In this document: in pieces, positions 1 through 4,917 of the stretch
How the letters are laid out: each line of letters opens with the position of its first letter
Position numbering within the stretch: the stretch's first letter is position 1
Origin: Actinomycetes bacterium
GTDB lineage: Bacteria > Actinomycetota > Coriobacteriia > Anaerosomatales > JAJZPX01
Reading direction: 5' to 3'
Length of the DNA stretch: 6,925 nt
Assembly: GCA_021811025.1 (NCBI GenBank)
Contig: JAJZPX010000105.1
Location: 1-6,925, forward strand
The notes under the pieces: generated by a model
What the model was told of the DNA's origin: nothing
The model's database searches: none
What the model saw: only the letters and a program-made list of their open reading frames with translations
Program-made: the position numbers and the translations under genes

Positions 1-610
1 AGGTCGGCGCGATGCCCGCAACCTCGTACAGGAAGGCCTTCAGCATCTCCAGCCCGTGCGGCGTGTGCGCCACCTCGGGGTGGAACTGCGTCGCGTAGAG
101 CCTCGCCTCCGCGTTCGCCATCGCGGCTATCGCGGTGGTAGGGGTGGACGCGAGCACGGCGAAGCCCTCGGGCACCCGCCCGACGCTGTCGCGGTGGCTC
201 ATCCACACCTGCTGCTCGGAGGGGAGCCCTGCGAACAGGGGGCATGCGCCGTCGTGGACCGTCAGCCGCGCGTGCCCGTACTCTCCGACATCGGTGTGCG
301 GCACGTCACCGCCGAGCTCGAGCGCCATGAGCTGCATGCCGTAGCACAGGCCGAGAATCGGGATCCCGATCTCGAAGATGCGGCGATCCATTCGCGGCGC
401 CCCGTCAGCGTACACGGAGGCCGGGCCCCCGGACAGGATGAGAGCGGCGGGCTTCCTCGCCTGCAGCTCCTCGAGCGAGATGTCGTGCGGGACGATCTCC
501 GAGTAGACTCGGCACTCCCGCACGCGCCTCGCGATCAGCTGCGCGTACTGCGCGCCGAAGTCGACGACGAGGACGGTCGCGGTCTCCTCATGCGCTCCGC
601 GCAGCGGCAC
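1..610 (-). CDS. guaA: GMP synthase (glutamine-hydrolysing), N-terminal glutaminase domain, partial
   Basis: GuaA converts XMP to GMP in the cytoplasm, using ATP and ammonia released from glutamine. The window holds the first 203 residues. These cover the class I glutamine amidotransferase domain; the ATP-pyrophosphatase and dimerisation domains lie beyond the left edge. Visible motifs are VVDFGAQYAQLIARRVRE (about residues 15-32), the oxyanion-loop SGGPASVY (60-67), the nucleophile in GLCYGMQ (Cys89) and FHPEV (His177, Glu179), so the catalytic triad is complete. The loop usually written MSHGD reads MSHRD here (137-141). The start is taken as GTG at 610, which shares its G with the TAG stop of guaB3 (TAGTG). 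It gives a short lead before the conserved first strand, and no in-frame ATG lies nearby. No good Shine-Dalgarno sits at the usual distance, which suggests coupled re-initiation after guaB3. Identification is very secure; the exact start is a little less so. Confidence 0.96.
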   Translation of the reverse strand, partial: MPLRGAHEETATVLVVDFGAQYAQLIARRVRECRVYSEIVPHDISLEELQARKPAALILSGGPASVYADGAPRMDRRIFEIGIPILGLCYGMQLMALELGGDVPHTDVGEYGHARLTVHDGACPLFAGLPSEQQVWMSHRDSVGRVPEGFAVLASTPTTAIAAMANAEARLYATQFHPEVAHTPHGLEMLKAFLYEVAGIAPT

Positions 611-1782
611 TAGCGGCCCATCCCGACGCCCTGCTCCTTCTGGAGCGCCTTGCCCTCAGTCTGGAGCGACGGCGCGACCATGACCTCGGCCTTCTGGAAG
701 GTCTTCAGGTTCTCGTAGCCGCACGTCGACATGGACGTGCGCAGGGCGCCGAAGAGGTTGAGCGTGCCGTCGTTCTCGCGCGCGGGACCGGTGAGGATCT
801 CCTCGAGCGAGCCCTTCGTTCCCGCGTACACGCGCGTGCCGCGCGGGAGGTCCGGGTGGAACGTGGCCATCCCCCAGTGATAGCCGCGGCCGGGCGCCTC
901 GCCTGCCGCCGCGAGCGGAGAGCCGATCATGACCGTGTCGGCGCCGCAGACGATCGCCTTCGCGATATCGCCCCCGGTCCTCATGCCTCCGTCGGCGATG
1001 ACGTGGCAGTAGACGCCGGTCTCGTCGAGGTGCCGCATGCGGGCGGCGGCCGCGTCGGCGATGGCGGTGCACTGCGGCACGCCGATGCCGAGCACGCGAC
1101 GCGACGTGCACGCGTGGCCGGGGCCGACGCCCACCAGCACGCCGACAGCGCCGGTGCGCATGAGGTGCAACGCGCCGGAGTAGCTGCAGCACCCGCCGAC
1201 GACGACGGGGACGTCGAGGTCGCGGATGAAGGTGTTGAGGTCGAGGGGCTTCTCGTGGGTCGAGACGTGCTCGGCCGAGACCACGGTCCCCTGGATGACG
1301 AGCATGTCGAGGCCGCCGGCGAGCGCCGCGTCTACGTACTTCTCCACGTTCTGCGGCGTGAGCGAGCACGCCGCGAGCACCCCGCCGTCCTTGATCTCCT
1401 TCACGCGCTGCGTGATGAGCGCCGCCTTCACGGGCTCCTTGTAGATCTCCTGCATCTCGCGCGTCGCGGACTCCTTCGAGAACGACGCGATTCGGTCGAG
1501 CTGCTCGCCGGCGTTCTCGTACCGCGTCTGGATCCCTTCGAGGTTGAGCACCGCCAGGCCGCCGAGCTTGCCCATCTCGATGGCGAAGGCGGGGTCGACG
1601 ACGCCGTCCATGGCGGACGCGAGAACCGGGAGAGGGAAGTCGAAGGTCTTGCCGCGGAAGCTGAACTCCCAGTGGATGTCGACGTCCCTGGGATCCCGCG
1701 TCCGGCGTGAGGGCACGATGGCTACGTCGTCGAAGCCGTACGCCCTTCGTGCCGTCTTCCCGCGCCCGATCTCGATCTCCAT
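610..1782 (-). CDS. guaB3: GuaB3-family IMP dehydrogenase-related protein
   Basis: This 390-residue TIM-barrel protein belongs to the IMPDH/GMP reductase superfamily. IMPDH oxidises IMP to XMP with NAD+, the step before GuaA. The start RGKTARRAYGFDDVAIVPSRRTR (about 7-29) and the end of the barrel resemble the GuaB3 subfamily of Actinobacteria and cyanobacteria. Motifs are the active-site loop GPGHACTSRRVLG (220-232, predicted nucleophile Cys225), the phosphate/nucleotide-binding ADGGMRTGGDIAKA (263-276) and GRGYHWGMA (298-306). The Bateman (two-CBS) domain of classical GuaB is absent. The flap after GTRVYAGTKGSLEEIL (315-330) does not show the Arg-Tyr dyad of classical IMPDH, so activity is assigned by family and by linkage to guaA, not by a complete catalytic set. 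The ATG at 1782 is chosen because GAGGAGGAAG (1784-1793) sits just upstream and homology begins there. The open frame runs on to 2142 but that extension is low-complexity and Arg-rich. Stop is TAG, overlapping guaA. Confidence 0.93.
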   Translation of the reverse strand: MEIEIGRGKTARRAYGFDDVAIVPSRRTRDPRDVDIHWEFSFRGKTFDFPLPVLASAMDGVVDPAFAIEMGKLGGLAVLNLEGIQTRYENAGEQLDRIASFSKESATREMQEIYKEPVKAALITQRVKEIKDGGVLAACSLTPQNVEKYVDAALAGGLDMLVIQGTVVSAEHVSTHEKPLDLNTFIRDLDVPVVVGGCCSYSGALHLMRTGAVGVLVGVGPGHACTSRRVLGIGVPQCTAIADAAAARMRHLDETGVYCHVIADGGMRTGGDIAKAIVCGADTVMIGSPLAAAGEAPGRGYHWGMATFHPDLPRGTRVYAGTKGSLEEILTGPARENDGTLNLFGALRTSMSTCGYENLKTFQKAEVMVAPSLQTEGKALQKEQGVGMGR

Positions 1783-1818
1783 GCTTCCTCCTCGGCGTGC
1801 TCCAAGATGTGAACGTCC

Positions 1819-1917
1819 ACGGGCTGCCGCCCGCTGATACGCGAAGACCAGGTAGCGGCCACGGCCTCGCCTTACCTGGTCTGATGATGACTGCGGCTGT
1901 CGGCGGCGCCCCCGCCG
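1819..1917 (-). promoter_or_regulatory. Structured 5' leader of guaB3 (three hairpins)
   Basis: In the transcript direction of guaB3, three inverted repeats follow one another between the candidate promoter and the start codon. First is a 6-bp GC stem (1901-1906 with 1912-1917). Second is a perfect 10-bp dyad, AGACCAGGTA (1882-1873 on the minus strand) with TACCTGGTCT (1854-1845), around an 18-base loop that can itself form a small GGCC stem. Third is a 5-bp GC stem with a 4-base loop (1820-1824 with 1829-1833). None is followed by a U-run, so a classical intrinsic attenuator is not evident. The 10-bp dyad could equally be a protein operator. I do not recognise a purine, ppGpp or PRPP riboswitch consensus in it. 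The repeats are seen directly; a regulatory role is inferred. Confidence 0.45.
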
Positions 1918-1934
1918 GTGTCCGGGTTCCGGCC

Positions 1935-1964
1935 ATGCTAGCACACGACCGGCCCGTCGTCGAA
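1935..1964 (-). promoter_or_regulatory. Candidate sigma-70-type promoter for guaB3-guaA
   Basis: On the minus strand, TTCGAC (1964-1959) and TAGCAT (1940-1935) are separated by 18 bases and match a -35/-10 pair moderately. TGTG just before the -10 may act as a partial extended element. Transcription would start near 1928, giving a leader of roughly 145 bases. The large inverted repeat at 1965-2002 directly abuts the -35. This is a consensus match only, so confidence is limited. Confidence 0.4.
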
Positions 1965-2002
1965 CGCGGTTCGTGGCGACCCGAAGGGCGCCACGAACCG
2001 CG
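1965..2002. repeat. Perfect 14-bp inverted repeat with UUCG-type loop
   Basis: The arm CGCGGTTCGTGGCG (1965-1978) is exactly complementary to 1989-2002, around a 10-base loop. Read on the minus strand, the loop folds further into CC-TTCG-GG, the very stable C(UUCG)G tetraloop, after a single mismatch. It therefore looks like a minus-strand terminator hairpin without a T-run. However, no gene on the minus strand ends here: the neighbour on the right is transcribed away from it. It abuts the -35 of the candidate guaB3 promoter. It may insulate the promoter, end an unannotated short minus-strand transcript, or be part of a dispersed palindromic repeat together with the dyad at 2001-2043. Confidence 0.7.
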
Positions 2003-2043
2003 CGAGATCCAGCTGACTCGCTGCGCTCGCAGCTCATCTCGCG
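2001..2043. repeat. Second, nested inverted repeat abutting the first
   Basis: The outer arms CGCGAGAT (2001-2008) and ATCTCGCG (2036-2043) are perfect complements. Inside them AGCTG (2011-2015) pairs with CAGCT (2030-2034), with a competing inner palindrome CTGCG-CT-CGCAG (2021-2032). The left arm shares two bases with the end of the preceding repeat, so the two dyads form a 79-bp tandem of palindromes. This architecture is reminiscent of REP-like elements, but only one copy lies in the window, so repetitiveness is not shown. Confidence 0.55.
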
Positions 2044-2170
2044 ATAGCGGCGGCCCGTTCGGCAGGGACTTTCCGCCATTCCAGGACGAATACGGTTATT
2101 GTTGAATGCGTTGGGAGTAGGCGGAGCGACCGGCGGGGGCACCGGTTCGCATCCGCGTCACCGGAGGTGC
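2044..2170 (+). promoter_or_regulatory. Upstream region of the amidase gene with possible SD-sequestering hairpin
   Basis: Positions 2070-2105 are AT-richer than their surroundings (for example GAATACGGTTATTGTTG) and are the likeliest place for the amidase promoter. I find no convincing -35/-10 pair: TACGGT near 2090 is a possible -10 with a poor -35. Further down, GCACC (2139-2143) pairs with GGTGC (2166-2170) and GG (2144-2145) with CC (2161-2162). The resulting hairpin contains the Shine-Dalgarno GGAGG (2163-2167). If it forms in the mRNA it would hide the ribosome site. The base pairing is seen; the promoter and any control of translation are inferred. Confidence 0.3.
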
Positions 2171-2175
2171 AGCCC

Positions 2176-3834
2176 ATGTCGCAGCAGAGTCTCCGGCGCG
2201 TGCCCGCCACGCTCGCCGCGGTCGCGCTCCTCGCGTGCGCGGCACTTCTCGCATCGCCACGGCCCGCGCTCGCCGAGGCGCCGTACGTGTTCATCGACGC
2301 CGGCCACGGCGGGCCGTACAGCAACGCGAACGAGAACGGCCTCACCGAGAAGAGCATCAACCTGCTGATAGCGCTCGAGCTGAAGCAGCGATTGCAGGCA
2401 AGAGGCTACCGCGTCGGGATCGACCGGACGGGCGACTACGCCGTGTGCGTCCGCGACATCCCCACGTGGCACTGGCTCGACGACGGTCCCCACCTGTACG
2501 CGGACGGGGTCGTGAGCGCGGGCACGCCCGTGGACGACCTGCAGGCCCGGGCGAACCTCGCGAACCGCGCGGGCGCCGACCTGCTCGTGTCGATCCACTG
2601 CAACGGGGTGACCGACAAGCGGGTGACCGGGATCGAGACCTACGCGCCCACCTTCGACCCGCTGGGGCAGCGACTCGGCGCGCTGGTGCAGGAGGAGATG
2701 GTCTCCGCGACGGGCGCGCCGGACCGGGGCGACAAGACCAGCAACTTCTACGTGATCCGCTGGGCCAACATGCCGGCGATCCTCATCGAGGCGGGCTTCC
2801 TCAGCAATCCTCTCGAAGCGTCGCACCTCGCCAGCCCGCTCTATCGCTGGCGGCTGGCGCGTGCGATAGCCGACGGCGTCGACCGCTTCTTCGCCGAGGA
2901 TCCGTTCCAGAGCGTCTACCCCCGCCTGCAGGGCGCCGACCGGTACGAGACCGCCGTCAAGGCGTCCAGGGCGGCGTGGCCGAACGGAGCGGCCACGGTG
3001 CTGCTCGCCTCCGGGGAGAACTGGCCCGACGCGGTCGCCGCGGCGCCGCTCTCGCGCAAGCTCGACGCCCCGCTCCTGCTCACCCGGAGCGACTCGCTGC
3101 CCTCCTTCGCGGCCGTGGAGCTCGCGCGCCTGCGCCCGTCGAAGGTCGTCGTGCTGGGCTCCGAGAGCTCCGTTTCCGCGAGCGTGACGGCGGAGGCGAC
3201 GGCGGCCGCGACGGTGACTACCGCCTCCGTCGAGGCGACGCGCGTCGGCGGCGCCGACCGCTACGAGACGGCCGCACTCATCGCCGAGCAGGTCGGCGTT
3301 CCCTCGGACGGAAGAATCGCCATCGCGTCGGGCCTGAGCTTCTCCGACGCGCTCTCGTTGTCGCCGTACGCGGGCCGGCTCGGCTGCCCGATCCTGCTCA
3401 CCTCCGGGGATGCGCTGCCCGCCGCCTCACAGGCGTTCGTCGACGCCCATCGGCCGTCGATCCGCAGCGTGCTCGTAGCGGGAAGCACCGCGTCGGTCCC
3501 CGCCGGCGCGCTCGCGGGGCTCCCGTCGGTGACCCGCATCTCCGGCTCCGACCGCTGGGCGACCAACGTCGAGATGGTGCGGGCGTGGGGCAGCCGCGGA
3601 TCCCTCGGCCTCCTCGTCGCCAACGGCCTCGACTTCCCCGACGGGCTCGTCGCGGGGACGTACGGGGCGAAGGCAGGACGGCCCCTGCTGCTCGTGCAGC
3701 CGCGCGTCCTGCCCGACCGCACCCGCGAGTACCTCGAGCTCAACCAGGGCCGCGTGACGGGGCTCACCCTCTTCGGCGGCCCTGCGAGCCTCGCTAAGCT
3801 GATGGACTGGGAGCTGCAGAAGTCGCTGGACTGA
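2176..3834 (+). CDS. Secreted N-acetylmuramoyl-L-alanine amidase with three CWB2 repeats
   Basis: The predicted product has 552 residues. It begins with a signal peptide: RR at 7-8, a hydrophobic stretch at about 10-27, and a likely cut after ALA at 31-33. An Amidase_3 domain follows (about 36-240). This zinc enzyme cleaves the bond between N-acetylmuramic acid and L-alanine in peptidoglycan. Ligands are visible in DAGHGG (His44), LTEKSIN (Glu58) and SIHCN (His141), with catalytic Glu205 in IEAGFLSN. Residues about 90-118, rich in Trp and Asp, form an insertion not usual between the TRxxD-like and LxxRxxxAN segments. The C-terminal half carries three CWB2 repeats, each opening with R-x-x-G-x-D-R-Y/W-x-T (Arg250, Arg356, Arg454). 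Triple CWB2 modules anchor proteins non-covalently to anionic wall polymers in Gram-positives. ATG at 2176 is preferred over GTG at 2167 because GGAGG (2163-2167) lies 8 bases upstream of the ATG. The gene is monocistronic, divergent from guaB3 and convergent with ychF. Stop is TGA. Confidence 0.93.
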   Translation: MSQQSLRRVPATLAAVALLACAALLASPRPALAEAPYVFIDAGHGGPYSNANENGLTEKSINLLIALELKQRLQARGYRVGIDRTGDYAVCVRDIPTWHWLDDGPHLYADGVVSAGTPVDDLQARANLANRAGADLLVSIHCNGVTDKRVTGIETYAPTFDPLGQRLGALVQEEMVSATGAPDRGDKTSNFYVIRWANMPAILIEAGFLSNPLEASHLASPLYRWRLARAIADGVDRFFAEDPFQSVYPRLQGADRYETAVKASRAAWPNGAATVLLASGENWPDAVAAAPLSRKLDAPLLLTRSDSLPSFAAVELARLRPSKVVVLGSESSVSASVTAEATAAATVTTASVEATRVGGADRYETAALIAEQVGVPSDGRIAIASGLSFSDALSLSPYAGRLGCPILLTSGDALPAASQAFVDAHRPSIRSVLVAGSTASVPAGALAGLPSVTRISGSDRWATNVEMVRAWGSRGSLGLLVANGLDFPDGLVAGTYGAKAGRPLLLVQPRVLPDRTREYLELNQGRVTGLTLFGGPASLAKLMDWELQKSLD

Positions 3835-3852
3835 GCGTCGCGTTCGCGCCCC

Positions 3853-4917
3853 CTACACGTTGAAGCGGAAGTGCATCACGTCGCCGTCGGCGACGACGTA
3901 GTCCTTGCCTTCGATCCGCAGCTTGCCGGCCGCCTTCGCGGCGGCCTCGCTCCCGAGCGTGTCGTAATCGGCGTACGAGATGACCTCGGCTTTGATGAAG
4001 CCGCGCTCGAAGTCGCTGTGGATGGCGCCCGCCGCCTCGGGCGCCTTCGCGCCCTTGCGCACGGTCCACGCGCGCACCTCCTTCGGCCCGGCCGTGAAGA
4101 AGCTGTGCAGGCCGAGGAGGTCGTACGCGCGGCGGACGAGCACATCGAGCCCCGGCTCGGTCATCCCCGAGGCCTCGAGGAACTCCGCCCGCTCCGCCGG
4201 CGCGAGCTCCGCGATCTCGGACTCGATCTTGGCGCAGATCGCGGTCGGCACCTGTCCGTCGATCGGCTCGGGCTGCCGGCCGACACCGGTCTCGCCGACG
4301 TTCGCGACGTACAGCAGCGGCTTCATCGTCAGCAGGTGCAGGTCGCGCAGCGACTCGCGCTCCTCCGCCGTCATGTCCATCCGAAGAGCGCGATGCCCCT
4401 CCTCCATCCACTCGCGCACGCGCCGGACGAGCGCGAGCTTCGCCTCGAGCGCCCTGTCGCGCTTCGCGTCCTTCTCGAGCCGGGGCAGAGCCCTGTCCAC
4501 GGTGCCGATGTCGGCGAGCACGAGCTCGGTGCGGATGGTCTCGACGTCGCTCCCGGGGTCGACCCTGCCGTCGACGTGCACCACGTTCTCGTCCGAGAAG
4601 TACCGCACGACCTCTGCGATCGCGTCGGTCTCGCGGATGTTCGCGAGGAACTGGTTGCCGAGGCCCTCGCCCCGGCTCGCGCCGGCCACGAGCCCGGCGA
4701 TGTCGACGAACTCCACCGTCGCCGGCACGACCTTCTCGGGGTGCACGAGCTCGGCGAGGCGGTCGAGCCGTCCGTCGGGCACGGGCACGATGCCGACGTT
4801 GGGCTCGATCGTGCAGAACGGGAAGTTGGACGCCCCGACGCACTTCTCGGTTAGCGCGGTGAACAGCGTGGACTTCCCGACGTTCGGCAGACCCACGATA
4901 CCTATAGAGAGCGGCAT
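3853..4917 (-). CDS. ychF: Redox-regulated ATPase YchF (OLA1/Obg-like family)
   Basis: This 354-residue cytoplasmic P-loop NTPase matches YchF in length and sequence throughout. The family binds ribosomes and prefers ATP to GTP; roles in translation and stress response are reported, but its exact function is unsettled. Motifs in order are the P-loop GLPNVGKST (9-17), DIAGLVAGASRGEGLGNQFL (72-91, Walker B/switch II) and NVGE (206-209), which replaces the GTPase NKxD and explains the ATP preference. A helical region follows the G3 segment (about 120-200). The C-terminal TGS domain (about 270-352) contains FFTAGPKEVRAWT and ends in the typical GKDYVVADGDVMHFRFNV. The start at 4917 has GGGGAG five bases upstream. 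That Shine-Dalgarno lies inside the end of the glycosyltransferase gene, whose last 16 bases, stop included, overlap ychF in another frame. Translation is therefore probably coupled. Stop is TAG, 18 bp from the stop of the convergent amidase gene, with no clear terminator between them. Confidence 0.97.
   Translation of the reverse strand: MPLSIGIVGLPNVGKSTLFTALTEKCVGASNFPFCTIEPNVGIVPVPDGRLDRLAELVHPEKVVPATVEFVDIAGLVAGASRGEGLGNQFLANIRETDAIAEVVRYFSDENVVHVDGRVDPGSDVETIRTELVLADIGTVDRALPRLEKDAKRDRALEAKLALVRRVREWMEEGHRALRMDMTAEERESLRDLHLLTMKPLLYVANVGETGVGRQPEPIDGQVPTAICAKIESEIAELAPAERAEFLEASGMTEPGLDVLVRRAYDLLGLHSFFTAGPKEVRAWTVRKGAKAPEAAGAIHSDFERGFIKAEVISYADYDTLGSEAAAKAAGKLRIEGKDYVVADGDVMHFRFNV

Noticed and set aside
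656..1936. Alternative minus-strand frame over guaB3 starting at 1936
   Set aside because: It is Arg-rich low-complexity sequence overlapping guaB3 in another frame. Its ATG coincides with the candidate -10 element.
2012..2029. CTGACTCGCTGCGCTCG resembles a stretch near the origin of pUC-type plasmids, suggesting vector contamination
   Set aside because: The resemblance, recalled from memory, ends abruptly on both sides. The bases form part of a local inverted repeat, and similar CTCGCTGCGCTCG words are common in GC-rich genomes.
2064..2080. GGCGGAAAGTCC on the minus strand resembles the RNase P RNA motif GAGGAAAGTCC
   Set aside because: Only about nine bases match, and there is no room or matching sequence for the rest of a 350-400 base RNase P RNA.
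1783..2142. N-terminal extension of guaB3 by about 120 residues
   Set aside because: The frame is open but the translation is Arg/Pro/Ser-rich with no similarity to the family. It crosses a candidate promoter and several hairpins, and the start at 1782 has a strong Shine-Dalgarno and matches family length.
2136..2160. GGTTCGCATCC resembles a tRNA T-loop
   Set aside because: The flanking bases do not form a T-stem, and no acceptor, D or anticodon arms are found nearby.
2227..2240. Lipobox-like L-L-A-C in the amidase leader (Cys21)
   Set aside because: The cysteine is in the middle of the hydrophobic stretch, and a standard ALA cleavage site follows at residues 31-33, so an ordinary secreted protein is more likely than a lipoprotein.
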